From: Paraphysomonas bandaiensis
Lineage: Eukaryota > Chrysophyceae
Direction: 5' to 3'
Assembly: GCA_965644295.1 (NCBI GenBank)
Contig: CBFFRP010000394.1
Location: 124,001-188,000, forward strand
Length of the DNA: 64,000 nt
The stretch's first letter is position 1, and every line of letters begins with the position of its first letter. Of this stretch, positions 36,201-46,716 are shown in pieces. The notes under the pieces were generated by a model that made no database searches, was not told the origin of the DNA, and was given only the letters and a program-made list of their open reading frames with translations. A program made the position numbers and the translations under genes.

Positions 36201-38823
36201 TTAATTTTGTTTCCTGAAGTAGCGATGAAAGGAGCGTGTATTAATGGTCGGAAAAATCGACCTCTTGGAACTCTGTCTACAGCGGGGTCGGCTTCCGTAA
36301 TCTATAGTTTTTATGATGTGAATCGTGAAAATAAAGAGTGGAAGAAGCGTGTACTGCGAGTGCAGATAGATACTGGTGCTCCAAACTCGCGGCTATTCAG
36401 TGAGCGGTTTGTAAGTATACCCATATCTATGGATGATGTTGGAGAAACTTTCATCTGGTTGCCTGTACGCCAGACACCCGATGAACACGAGGTTATCGAT
36501 GACGTGTCAAAGCAGCAAGCACTACATGCGGCCGGGGATTCACTGATAATATCTGCATCTGTTATGCTGGAAGGCACAACTGTTGTGCTGACTTTGAATG
36601 ATGTTTCTCAGTCTCCGCCTTATCGCCTGGAAAATCGTACATCGACAGTATCAGTGCTCTTCAGACAGCTCAACCTCTCTACTTGGGCTCGCCTTCCACC
36701 AAGATCATGGAGGTCTTACCTGTGGGACGATCCTTATGGAGAGAAAAGTATCGAGCTCTGTGTTGAGGGTACGGATGTTACCTCTAGACCATACTTGCTC
36801 GATGAAATTGGGCCAGTGGACAATTTTCGATGGTCGTCGACTTTTTTTCCCAGCATATTGGTGCCCAAGCTGCATGGCGAGGGCTATCTCAAGCGTGCGA
36901 GTCAGAGTTACACCGAAGGAATGATTGGTGGACATATTTATGCGGATGGGACTACGAGGGTATTGGTATTGTTCGAGGTAAATATGAGCCCATCTCTGCC
37001 GAAAAGTTTATCTTTTGTTCAAAATCATCACTCTCCTTTACGAACGACGCGCTCTCCTGCGACTCTATTGTGTGGTCACGATGTAAGAATTCCGACACTT
37101 ACTTCGCAGCAGCTGCTCTTAAGGTCTCTTGCCGTGAGTTTACTTTCACCAGGATTCTGTTTGAATTTGATATCCGACGCACAACGCGATTTTCTCGAGG
37201 AACTATTGTGTATGAATATAGAGGGCATCGCATGCGCCTACAATGGTCAATCTCCGGAATTTGAGTGTTCTGTTTTTCATATTCAAGTAGATGACATGCG
37301 CACAAGTGCTCGGTTTCCTGTTGTATTTGTCCCATCCGACTCGGGATTGAATAGTCACCTCAGTGAAGACGGGGCTGCCAGGCCACAATTTCGTATAAAA
37401 TGCAATTGGAACTACAGTTCTGATAGTAATGTTACACATATATGCAATCTGGAATTTGTTTTGGAGGAAGTTAGTCTAAAAGTAGATATGGACATGGTTA
37501 TGGAGTGCGTTAGTCTGATAGGACATATTATTCAAGAGTTGACAAGGCACGACTCGTTTTTATATAAAATTGTGCAACCTGATAATGCAGCACTGGCTGC
37601 CGCAATCGAAAAACTATCATTCACGATATCATCTGATGTTATTCGGACTGCTAACATCACTTCTCGCCGGCCAGTGTATGTTGAATTGTTTCATCATAGC
37701 TCAATTGTTGTAAATTTGGAGGTAAATATATAGACCCTGTTGTTGTATCATTTTACAAGTAACGCAGGTCTATGTTGGGCGTCATTTTCTGAATATTGAT
37801 TTGAGTGCAATGAGTGAATCTGTTGCTGTTGGATTTGCCGCACTTGGTAGTCCAGTGTTGTCTTTTATATCTGGTGTTATCGGCACAATTGCACATGTGT
37901 CTCCTTCTTTCAAGTTCAATGAACTCCTCGTCTCCAATTTTTTTGGTGTGCCAGAGAAGTTCATGAAAACAATGTATGTGTCATTTGCACATCAAATATT
38001 GGCACAGTCGTACAAGGTTTGTTGTGCCGTATGCAAATGCTTGATGGTAATGTGTTGTGCAGCTCTTTGGGAGTATGGAGGTCTTAGGCGATCCACTATC
38101 TCTTTTTGATAATTTGGGAACAGGCGTTGCGGACTTTTTCTTGAAGACCAGATCAGAAATGATAGGTTCCCTTACTCTTTGCTTTGATGTTGTGTTGAAC
38201 TTGTGCACGGTTACATAGGTGATGCTAAAACAAGAGGTGAAGGAGTTCGACGCCTTGCTCAAGCAGTAGTTGGGAGCGCTTTTGGTAGTGCTGCGAAAAT
38301 ATCTGGCTCACTTGAGGAGATTGTTCGTCATGCCGCAGGACTAGATGACGGAACAGAAGGAATCACTGGATTTGACCAGCGGCACCTCCACACAGTATCA
38401 TTGAGTGGAGGGATACGTTATGGTGGTGACGTTTTTGTCAATTCTGTGGTGAACGGCTTCTCTGGTTTGGTGGAGGGTCCAGTCAGTGGTTTTACCAGAG
38501 ATGGTGTACCAGGCGCAATTTCAGGAACAATTAAGGGTATTGTAGGCCTTGTTGCTGCCCCAGTTACTGGGGCCCTTGGTGCGGTTTCAGTCGTAACAGA
38601 ATCTGTGAAACAGTCTACACAGTTTCGTAGTACTGGACGGCCGATTGGTCGGAGACGAAGAACTAGACGTAAAGCATATCGTCGCCAATATATTACATCA
38701 TCCCGCTACGCTCATGACGAATTTGAGGACTCTACGTCTTCTTTTCGAAAACTTGAAGCAAATGACTGGAGCGATGGATTGCCGAGAAGATATACTTTTG
38801 TTTATAGCGACGAAAATGGATAG
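27275..38823 (+). CDS. VPS13: VPS13-family bridge-like lipid transfer protein (10 exons)
   Basis: Exons 27275-27568, 27616-27860, 27918-30254, 30306-30731, 30780-31355, 31402-33952, 34002-37721, 37769-38016 (acceptor could be one base earlier), 38063-38165 and 38219-38823 join in phase, giving about 3701 residues. Introns are 46-57 nt. VPS13 features: PAHWMVTLFPSITLSNALPC and VTILPRFIIVNRLCRNLILF in the adaptor-binding (VAB/SHR-BD) region, VDDMRTSARFPVVF further on, and a C-terminal block with DPLSLFDNLGTGVADFF, GLVEGPVSGFTRDGVPGAIS and GTIKGIVGLVAAPVTGALG. Known role: a hydrophobic groove carrying phospholipids between membranes at contact sites. The N-terminus is odd: hydrophobic segments replace the expected chorein start. 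Three copies of a beta-type module lie near residues 1440-1510, 2500-2585 and 2670-2745. The second intron is an in-frame 57-nt stretch, so its removal is an inference. Confidence 0.88.
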
Positions 38824-38926
38824 ATGTACATATTGTTTTACAATATAAATTATTGTTTATAAGTTGATATTATTATCCGCTTTTTAAGCTTATACATGTC
38901 ATTTTTAGCCGTTGCTTTCTTAAATC

Positions 38927-38970
38927 TGTTGAGTTCTGTTATATGAGAGCAATTGAAAGCTGTAGTTATA
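38927..38970 (+). repeat. Old LTR, family copy 2, left part
   Basis: Begins TGTTGAG and contains GCAATTGAAAGCTGTAGTTATA, matching copy 1. It is cut by the intact copia element; the sequence resumes after 44149. Confidence 0.65.
38966..38970 (+). repeat. Target-site duplication, left copy
   Basis: TTATA directly before the 5' LTR. The same five bases follow the 3' LTR at 44150-44154. Five-base duplications are typical of copia integrases. Confidence 0.9.
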
Positions 38971-39277
38971 TATTGAACTACAACCAACTCCTACGTGCGT
39001 ACTTGAAGTTTGGTAAAGTCAATCGCTAGTAGTTATCCTGTATTCTATGTAGCAATGAAATACAGAATATACATGACTACAGTATAGGAGTAGCTATTAC
39101 AAGTATACAAAGAAACTGAAAATATAGTAGCTGTTAAAGATATGATTTGTAGAACAGAATGTTGATGTTGGTGAATGACGTGGTTCCTAACTCACAGGGC
39201 TACAACATCATAAACTTACTATATCTCCTATAATATCAATCAGTCAATATTGCACTAACTAAAAGCGTAAATTAATA
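38971..39277 (+). repeat. 5' LTR of copia element
   Basis: Begins TATTGAACTACAACC and ends GCGTAAATTAATA. The ends form an imperfect inverted repeat (TATTGA and TTAATA) and start with TA rather than the usual TG. Its last base is the A of the gag-pol ATG. Confidence 0.93.
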
Positions 39278-42200
39278 TGGCAGCGGATGGAAATTTCACG
39301 AATGTCGCCTCAGGCTCAAAGGTACCTCCCTTCGAGGAACTGAACTTCAAGAAATTCAAGAAGTTCTTCACCTCATTCCTCATGAGACACAATCGAGCTC
39401 ATCTTGTCCTCTCAAAGGATAAACCAAGGCACATTCATGATCTAGACTCTACAGTCCCAGCGGGAGCTCATATGACTGATGCACAGAAGAAGCGACTACG
39501 CAAAGCGAAGAAACTCTGGAACACCCGGAACGAGACCGCGTACTCCTTCCTGATGGAAGTGTGCAATGCTCACCCAAAAGCAGGCACAACAGCGGCTCTC
39601 TACGAAGGAAGTACAGCAAAAGGGTTACTACAGGCACTGGAAGAGAGATTTCTCAATGTTGAAAAGAATACAGTACAGGCAGAGGTCACAAAGTTCAATT
39701 CAATGAAGATTACCTCAAGTCAGTCAGGAGCAGAGTTCGTCGACAGCGTTGAAGCCCAGGCCAAGATTCTCGAGAATCTAGGTCGTGAAGTCACGGAAGA
39801 CGACAAGCTCACTCGACTAAAGGAAGGTCTCACAGACAAGAGATATTCCCAACTAGCACACAGCCTGTATACAGCAAACGATGTGACATACGCAAGAGCA
39901 AGCAGCCTAATCAAAGGGTATGAAAACACATCATTCGGCAAGCATGCGTTGCAAAATTCAGGGGAAGACAGTGTCAATCAAGCAGTGGATGACAGTAAAT
40001 GGAAAGAGCACAAGAGAAAGGGCAGATGCAATAAGTGCAAGAAACTTGGCCACTTTGCTAGGGAGTGCAAGACTCCAGAGCATGTCATAAAGAGGATGAA
40101 GGGGACAAGATCACAGAGAAAAGATAGAGATCACAGAAACAGGGGTGATAACAAAACAAAGCTACCTGTGTGTGAGATATGTGACATCCCAGGCCATCAG
40201 ACTAAAGACTGCTTCCACTTGAAGACTGCTAAAGCTGCAGTGGTCAGTTCTAAACGGGGGCGAGACTCTAGAAGGGAAACGGCACCCTACAAGAACAAGA
40301 AGAAACCGCGAGTGTCTGTACATGATTCAGAAGATGAAGCGGGATACGAATCGATGATATGTGTGGAAGAAGAGGTGAATCTAGCACAGAGCATGTCAGA
40401 TGTTATTTATTTAGACAGCGGGTGCAACAAGATGATCCTTACCTCCAAAAACCACATGACCAACCTTCAGCGCGCTGATAGGCAGATGTCCACAGCGAAC
40501 AAAGGTAAACTGTCAATACACAGTGTTGGCGATGTAGGAAGCTTTAAAAAGGTGTACTACGCACCTGAAGCAAGTAAGAACCTCGTAGATATGAAGAGCA
40601 TCACAGATAGGGGTTGTGTTGTGACGTTCGATAATGATGAAGTCGTCATTCGAAATAAGACTACGAACAAGACACTCATTAGACAGAGAAGTGTTAATGG
40701 ATTATATCCAGTTCGACTCGAAGACTTACTTCAGCTTGGAGAAGAATCCTCAGCAGCACTTGAGGAGCAGGGGTTTGATGACCAGCGAATTCTATGGCAC
40801 AAAAGACTTGGCCATGTCAACTATGATAAACTGACTGAGTCCGACCGCCGAGGCCTAGTTGATGGAATAAATCTGGACAAGAAATATTTCAGAAAAAAAC
40901 ACAAAAAAACGATATGCAAATGTAATACCTGCATGCGATCGAAACTCACGAGAAAGAACTTCAGGACTCCACGCCAGTTGATGAACTTAGACAACAACCC
41001 AAAGGAGAGAGGGGTGCTCAGTGCAGATACGATGGAAGTCCTAAACACGCCATCGATGGAAGGCTACAAACATGTGTTACTATTCAAGCACAGTGATGCA
41101 AAACATGTATGGGCTTATGGGTTGAAAAACAAGACTGGGAGTGAAGTGTTAAAGTGTATGAAGGACATGGTAGAGACCCAACTTGTCAAAGAAGGATTGC
41201 AACTACGACGATATCATGCAGATGGCGCAGGAGAACTAGTAGGGCAACATGTCAGGCAGTACTTACGTGAAACCACCAGCACAAGGACTGTACAGGTTAC
41301 TTGGACTCCACGTGACACACCCGAAATGAATTCGCTATCGGAACGCACTAATCGTACAGTGAAGGAGATGGCCCTTGCTATATTGCTCGATAGTGGCATG
41401 CCATCAGTATTTTGGTTCAAAGCAGTCTTGCATGCTGTATATCTGATCAACAGGTTACCTACGAAGACAACGAAAGGATACATCTCACCTTTTGAGTATA
41501 TTACTGGAACCGCACCAGATGTGAGTGACTTGAAGATCTGGGGCTGCAAGGCATGGGCTATTGTGCCGAAGGAGCAGCGCCGCAAAGAGTGGAAAGAAAA
41601 GGGAAAACCTGGATACTATATGGGACAATGTCAACAACCTGTTGGACACCAAATATATATTCCAGACCTGAATGCTATTATTGTTGCAGTCAATGCACAG
41701 TTTGATGAGTCAATTCCAGAGCGTTCACAGGAGTATTTCGACGAAATAGATAATCTACAAATCGACACCTCAGAAACAGCAGAGAGTGTAAATGACTATC
41801 AGTACCTGGTGGGCCTCAGACATCTTGATGGACACCTGTGTTATGTTACCACCAGAGTGATAGAGAGAAGAGGAGTCATTGTTGCATATAGGAGATTAGA
41901 TATGAAAGGAAATACTACCGAGGAGCAAACTCCAATTCATATCAAAGATGTAGTAAAGATGACTCACTCTACAAAGTGTCAGACCGACAAGTTTAATAGT
42001 TTGCGAAATGAGTTGGATCAGACTTGTAATGACAGTGACAATGAACAGAGGACTCCTGACCGCTCAAATCGGGGCGCATCTTCAACAGGTGGGGCAGATC
42101 GAAATCCCAGAACTGAAAAACGACCTCGAAAAAAACGGCACATTGTTAACGTTGGTGTCCTCGGCGATGTCTCATTGTTTCTTGATTCCTCCAACAGCAC

Positions 42201-43794
42201 AATTAAAGAGCCACAGACGCTGGCAGAAGCAAAGAAGACTCCACAGAGAACATACTGGATTGAAGCTACCAGGAAGGAGGTGCACAAGCTTGAACGAAGG
42301 ACATGCTGGAAGATTGTCCGAAGGCCGAAACACCGAAAAATCATAAAATCTAAATTGGTCTTTAAAGTAAAGCGCGACCATCTTGGAAAAATTAAGAAGT
42401 TCAAAGTTCGACTTGTGGCGAAAGGGTTTACTCAAGAACAAGGAGTCGACTATAATGAGACATTCTCCCCAGTAGCTAAAGGTGTATCATTTAGGCTAGC
42501 ACTGGCACTGGCTCTGCGATACAATCTGCAACTCCGTCAACTCGATGTAGAAACGGCATTTCCGTATGCAGATCTGGACGAAGACGTGTTTATGTCTCCA
42601 CCTGCAGGAATAGATATTCCACAAGGCTGTTGTTTGAAGATTCTGAAGAGTTTGTATGGCCTAAAACAAGCGCCTCGAAATTGGCATTCAATGCTGAAGG
42701 ACAGTATAAAGGCGATGGGGTATAAACAATGTGTTCTTGACCCATGTTTATTTGTACTCAAGGGTACTGATGATAACCTACATATGATACTTGTGTATGT
42801 AGATGATATCATTGTGCTCAGCTCTGACAGCCGTCATATTGAAGAAGTCATCAGCGCCTTTAAGACTCAATATGCCATGCAAGATATGGGGGACCTTAAG
42901 CATTATTTAGGTCTTACCATTGAGCGTCATAATGGCCAGATTAAGTTACATCAGTCTGCATATGCTAAAGATGTTGTGGCCAGATTCAATCACTTGTTGT
43001 CAGAAAAGAAGAGACGGTGCAAGGCAACCACACCTCTACCACCTGGCCTAAAGTTGTCCAAGGATGCAAAAGAGGAAGAAACTCGAAAACAGAGAGAATA
43101 CGTTGATGCATTTCCCTATCAATCTGTTATTGGTGCCTTAATGTATTTGGCAGTGCATACTAGACCAGACATGGCATATACAGTAAATCTTCTCTCCCGG
43201 TTCACCACAAGACCCACGTACGCTGCATGTCAAGCTGCTCTGCATACTTTATTGTATTTAGAAAATACAGTTGATCAAGGTATCATATTTCCTAATTTCA
43301 CAGATGAAGACCCTCTATGTGTGTACTCTGATGCAGATTGGGCCGGAGATCTGGATACATGCAGATCCACTACAGGGTATATCGTATATCTGTGGGGTGC
43401 TCCAATTGCATGGCAGTCCAGACTGCAGCCAACAGTGGCTACGTCGACTATGGAAGCTGAATATATGGCTGCATATGCTGCAATTCAGGAGATTGTATGG
43501 ATACGAGGGGTGATGACAGAGCTCGGAATTCGTGGATTTGAGCTCAGTAAGAATGCGTCTCCAACAATCTTGAATATGGACAGCAAGAGTGCGATTGATC
43601 TAGCTCAGAACCCGGTAAATCATAAACGTTCCAAGCATATTCGGATCAAGTATCATTGGATTCGAGAGCAAGTGGGAGGCTGTATCGTCAGGCTGAATCA
43701 TGTGCCAACGGCAGAGATGACAGCAGACGTGATGACTAAAGCCTTGTCCGAGAAGCTGCACTATCAGCATGTGCACACTATGGTATCGCACTAA
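39277..43794 (+). CDS. copia gag-pol polyprotein
   Basis: A single 1505-residue frame with the copia domain order. Gag runs through the first 250 residues. Two zinc knuckles follow: CNKCKKLGHFAREC (about 251-264) and CEICDIPGHQTKDC (about 298-312). Protease has YLDSGCNKMI (about 377). The pre-integrase zinc site has HKRLGHVNY plus CKCNTC (about 505-550). Integrase has the SADTM, YHADGAGE and NSLSERTNR acidic residues. Reverse transcriptase has LDVETAFPYADLDEDVFM and YVDD (about 1174). RNase H has VYSDADWAGD and TSTMEAEYMA. All catalytic residues seem present. No frameshift separates gag from pol. The stop lies 48 bp before the 3' LTR. Confidence 0.95.
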   Translation: MAADGNFTNVASGSKVPPFEELNFKKFKKFFTSFLMRHNRAHLVLSKDKPRHIHDLDSTVPAGAHMTDAQKKRLRKAKKLWNTRNETAYSFLMEVCNAHPKAGTTAALYEGSTAKGLLQALEERFLNVEKNTVQAEVTKFNSMKITSSQSGAEFVDSVEAQAKILENLGREVTEDDKLTRLKEGLTDKRYSQLAHSLYTANDVTYARASSLIKGYENTSFGKHALQNSGEDSVNQAVDDSKWKEHKRKGRCNKCKKLGHFARECKTPEHVIKRMKGTRSQRKDRDHRNRGDNKTKLPVCEICDIPGHQTKDCFHLKTAKAAVVSSKRGRDSRRETAPYKNKKKPRVSVHDSEDEAGYESMICVEEEVNLAQSMSDVIYLDSGCNKMILTSKNHMTNLQRADRQMSTANKGKLSIHSVGDVGSFKKVYYAPEASKNLVDMKSITDRGCVVTFDNDEVVIRNKTTNKTLIRQRSVNGLYPVRLEDLLQLGEESSAALEEQGFDDQRILWHKRLGHVNYDKLTESDRRGLVDGINLDKKYFRKKHKKTICKCNTCMRSKLTRKNFRTPRQLMNLDNNPKERGVLSADTMEVLNTPSMEGYKHVLLFKHSDAKHVWAYGLKNKTGSEVLKCMKDMVETQLVKEGLQLRRYHADGAGELVGQHVRQYLRETTSTRTVQVTWTPRDTPEMNSLSERTNRTVKEMALAILLDSGMPSVFWFKAVLHAVYLINRLPTKTTKGYISPFEYITGTAPDVSDLKIWGCKAWAIVPKEQRRKEWKEKGKPGYYMGQCQQPVGHQIYIPDLNAIIVAVNAQFDESIPERSQEYFDEIDNLQIDTSETAESVNDYQYLVGLRHLDGHLCYVTTRVIERRGVIVAYRRLDMKGNTTEEQTPIHIKDVVKMTHSTKCQTDKFNSLRNELDQTCNDSDNEQRTPDRSNRGASSTGGADRNPRTEKRPRKKRHIVNVGVLGDVSLFLDSSNSTIKEPQTLAEAKKTPQRTYWIEATRKEVHKLERRTCWKIVRRPKHRKIIKSKLVFKVKRDHLGKIKKFKVRLVAKGFTQEQGVDYNETFSPVAKGVSFRLALALALRYNLQLRQLDVETAFPYADLDEDVFMSPPAGIDIPQGCCLKILKSLYGLKQAPRNWHSMLKDSIKAMGYKQCVLDPCLFVLKGTDDNLHMILVYVDDIIVLSSDSRHIEEVISAFKTQYAMQDMGDLKHYLGLTIERHNGQIKLHQSAYAKDVVARFNHLLSEKKRRCKATTPLPPGLKLSKDAKEEETRKQREYVDAFPYQSVIGALMYLAVHTRPDMAYTVNLLSRFTTRPTYAACQAALHTLLYLENTVDQGIIFPNFTDEDPLCVYSDADWAGDLDTCRSTTGYIVYLWGAPIAWQSRLQPTVATSTMEAEYMAAYAAIQEIVWIRGVMTELGIRGFELSKNASPTILNMDSKSAIDLAQNPVNHKRSKHIRIKYHWIREQVGGCIVRLNHVPTAEMTADVMTKALSEKLHYQHVHTMVSH
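39278..39290 (+). promoter_or_regulatory. Primer-binding site
   Basis: TGGCAGCGGATGG follows the LTR with no gap. TGG pairs with the universal CCA end of tRNA, and the rest would pair with the acceptor arm of the primer tRNA, whose identity cannot be told here. It overlaps codons 1-5 of gag-pol. Confidence 0.75.
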
Positions 43795-43833
43795 GTAGAC
43801 TTGCTCATCACAGTATATTCTGATATGTTCATT

Positions 43834-43842
43834 GAGTGGGAG
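43834..43842 (+). promoter_or_regulatory. Polypurine tract
   Basis: GAGTGGGAG directly precedes the 3' LTR. It is the expected primer site for plus-strand DNA synthesis. The older LTR at 25281 has the similar GAGAGGGAG. Confidence 0.75.
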
Positions 43843-44149
43843 TATTGAACTACAACCAACTCCTACGTGCGTACTTGAAGTTTGGTAAAGTCAATCGCTA
43901 GTAGTTATCCTGTATTCTATGTAGCAATGAAATACAGAATATACATGACTACAGTATAGGAGTAGCTATTACAAGTATACAAAGAAACTGAAAATATAGT
44001 AGCTGTTAAAGATATGATTTGTAGAACAGAATGTTGATGTTGGTGAATGACGTGGTTCCTAACTCACAGGGCTACAACATCATAAACTTACTATATCTCC
44101 TATAATATCAATCAGTCAATATTGCACTAACTAAAAGCGTAAATTAATA
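43843..44149 (+). repeat. 3' LTR of copia element
   Basis: 307 bp, the same length as the 5' LTR and identical to it by eye. It is followed by the TTATA target duplication. Confidence 0.93.
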
Positions 44150-44390
44150 TTATAAGGCATTTAAATTACAGTAGTATGCAGTTGTAGTCTCGTTAATCGT
44201 ACCGTGAGATGAATGACGGTAAGTATAGTATAGTGGTAAAACGGAATATAGTGACGATGCAAGTTGTAGTGACGAAGTAAGATCGAACGAGAAATGAGTA
44301 ATAGTAGGTAGTAGAGACAACATGAAATTGGTGAATGATAAGAGATATTGATTATAATTTATAATTCTCAGCATTGAGTATAAGTTTACC
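44150..44390 (+). repeat. Old LTR, family copy 2, right part
   Basis: Starts with the TTATA target duplication and continues AAGGCATTTAAATTAC, matching what follows AGCTGTAATTCTA in the other copies. Further on, CGAACGAGAAATGA and AAGAGATATTGATTATAATT match copy 1 near 25460-25530. Joining 38927-38970 to this stretch restores an uninterrupted repeat. Confidence 0.65.
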
Positions 44391-44890
44391 TGTCGCACCT
44401 GTAGCGTTAAATGGTAGGATAATGGAATTTGTGCTGATTAGTTATGGGTAGAGGTCTAACTAGTATATCTAGCATTCAACTAGCCACTATATTGGTACAG
44501 GTTTTTAACGCCTATTGCTAAATAAAAAGACTTTCAATAAATATAAGTTTAGCTTCTGTTGTTAAGTTAATACTTTTCATATAATGTCAAACTTTGATAA
44601 AATCTAGTTCTCTGTTGTATAGTGAAGTAGTATCAATCGTAAGTATTCATTTATACTCTGATGTGGAAGTATGCTTTTATAGCACATCATAGTATTATAT
44701 TCCTTTACATACGGAAGTGGTCGCACCTTGATGCTTGCGGCGACGCACAAGCAGCTTCTGTAGCGCTAAATAGTAGGATAATAGAATTTGTGCGGTCTAA
44801 ATAGTACGTCTATCATTCAACTAGCAACTACATTGGTGCAGGTTTTTAACGCCTATTGCTAAATATTAAGACTTTTAATATATTCCTTTA
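44391..44890 (+). repeat. Two direct copies of a short dispersed repeat
   Basis: About 44397-44560 and 44752-44890 share GTAGCGTTAAATGGTAGGAT-type starts, CATTCAACTAGC and GGTTTTTAACGCCTATTGCT. The second copy is preceded by CTTGCGGCGACGCACAAGCA, which also occurs in related form near 52510 and, inverted, near 53130. No coding potential. Confidence 0.65.
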
Positions 44891-45033
44891 CATTCTTGGG
44901 AAGTAAGTTGACTGTTAAATGACTTATTGTATAAACTAGCTTATGAATAGAATCGTTGAGGTGACTTGTTGATTTCTATTATACTGATCACACAAGGACT
45001 TCCACATAATTCATAGTTAACTTAGTCGCAATG

Positions 45034-46277
45034 TCACGATTTAACCTTATCAACCATACTTGTGCTATTTAATTCTATCTGCTTCCGGGCTTCATTGAGA
45101 TATTCAAAGCCAATAGGGTTGTTTCTATCCTGCACAGTGCAAAGGGCAAAATAATGCGCGGCTTGTTTCATGTCCTTCTTTACTTCATTGCCCTCAAAAT
45201 ATATCATTCCCAAGTTGAAGGTGGAAGGAAACATCCCTTTACTCGAAGCCATTGAAAGCCATTTTATAGCCTCGTTGACGTCTTTTGGAACTATATCACC
45301 ACTCAAATAATAGCAGCCAAGGTTGTGTGCGGCACGAACATGTCCCGCCTCGGCAGATTCTTTCTAAATCATGAATACTACATCACATCCATCTATATAC
45401 TTGAAAACACTGGCACCTGCAATTGGATCCCTCTCTCCACATCACGCACTTCGCATCCCCGCCCTTCACATAGCCATACCCCCACCATATATTTAGCGGT
45501 CTGGTCTCCTGCGGCTGCGGCCATCTCGTAGCACGTGAGGGCATTGCTCTCGCTCTTGGTCACACCTGTTCCAGATGCGTACATATTTCCCATGTTGTAT
45601 AATGCAGGGGGCATACCATGACGTGCTGCACTCTGCAGAGAATATTGAGTGGAGAAGAGGTGGCAACAACACAGCATACCTCAAAGTGTCCGAATGCGGC
45701 AACATCATCTCGATTAGTTCCCTCTCCAGTTGATAGCATTATTCCACAGGCATACTGCAGGACAACTATGAGCACAACCCAATAGAGTATAGCACAATAC
45801 ATGAGCATGAGGGTGATCATGGTTGGCTGCAAGGCCACTGAGCAGCCGATAGGCTTCGTCGGGGTCCTTGTCAACTCCTTTGCCTTCTCTCAGACATGCT
45901 GCCAGGCTGTAAGAGGCCTCAGCCACACCACGATCACTGGCTACTTGCCAGGCTTTTGCTGCAAGAACCTCGTCTTGTTTGAGTTGGGGAGACCCCAAAT
46001 AGCGTATTTTAGCAAGCGTCATTAGCTGCTCACTGGTCAGTTCTTGCAAATGTTCTTCATTCCATGCTTCCATTTGAGCAATTTCATGCATTTCATATGT
46101 ATTTCTTGCTCCAATAGAGAGTTCTTTTATTGCTTCACGGAGATCTGCATATGCTTGAGCTTTACTGGCAGTTGAGTTGATTTTATTTAACGGTTTAGAG
46201 GGGTGATAGAACCGTACACGGGCAAATCGCCCGATTAATGAAATCGATACGGCTACAGTTCGAAGTGAAGGAAGCAT
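45034..46277 (-). CDS. Sel1-repeat (TPR-like) protein, probably mitochondrial (4 exons)
   Basis: Minus-strand exons 46277-45801, 45754-45680, 45632-45417 and 45363-45034 give 365 residues (introns about 46, 47 and 53 nt). The N-terminus (MLPSLRTVAVSISLIGRFAR) is basic and lacks acids, as in a mitochondrial presequence. From about residue 120, Sel1-type helix pairs follow: ASYSLAACLREGKGVDKD, YACGIMLSTGEGTNRDDVAA, LYNMGNMYASGTGVTKSESN, HNLGCYYLSGDIVPKDVNEA and FNLGMIYFEGNEVKKDMKQA. Such repeats are protein-binding scaffolds. The partner is unknown. Each intron falls inside the repeat region, and every join restores the Sel1 pattern. Confidence 0.85.
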
Positions 46278-46716
46278 GTAATATTATCCAATGAGCAGAG
46301 CGAAGTATGAAGTGGAAGTGTAGAATGGAAGTGCTAATTGGATTGTTAGTCTTTAGAGGGACTTGTACAGACACTGTGTGAGTATTCATGTGTATACAGA
46401 GTACGTACCTATTGGTGTGCACATTGCTACATACATACACCATCCACATTCCTACTGTATACACAGCTCTATACACTCTACATACTCGTTTTTTTGTATA
46501 CTGATTTTTTGGAGTGGGAAGAATACTGCTGTATGCTAATAGCTACTTGCTGTGCTTGTATATATGTATGTACTGTACAATGTACATATATATATACTGT
46601 ATATGCATATATGCATGCTATACGCAGTGATATAGTAGATAGATATCCCATACTTGATATATGCAATAGTGCTTCCATCAACATCATTCTTATATCCCTC
46701 TATAATCTTCTTTTAT
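46278..46716. promoter_or_regulatory. Divergent intergenic region, Sel1 / ERGIC genes
   Basis: 439 bp between divergent starts. It is purine-rich on the plus strand next to the Sel1 gene and pyrimidine-rich next to the ERGIC gene. A TA/TG-rich, partly palindromic stretch lies at about 46560-46620 (TACTGTACAATGTACATATA). Confidence 0.45.

Larger units (their letters stand above)
38971..44149 (+). mobile_element. Complete Ty1/copia LTR retrotransposon
   Basis: A 5179-bp element with two 307-bp LTRs, primer-binding site, one gag-pol open frame, polypurine tract and a perfect 5-bp target duplication. The LTRs look identical by eye over their whole length, and the coding frame is intact, so the insertion is recent and the element may be active. 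It sits inside an older LTR of another family. Confidence 0.95.

Noticed and set aside
42018-42404. Antisense frames across the copia gag-pol gene
   Set aside because: They are shadows; the sense frame carries all copia domains in order.
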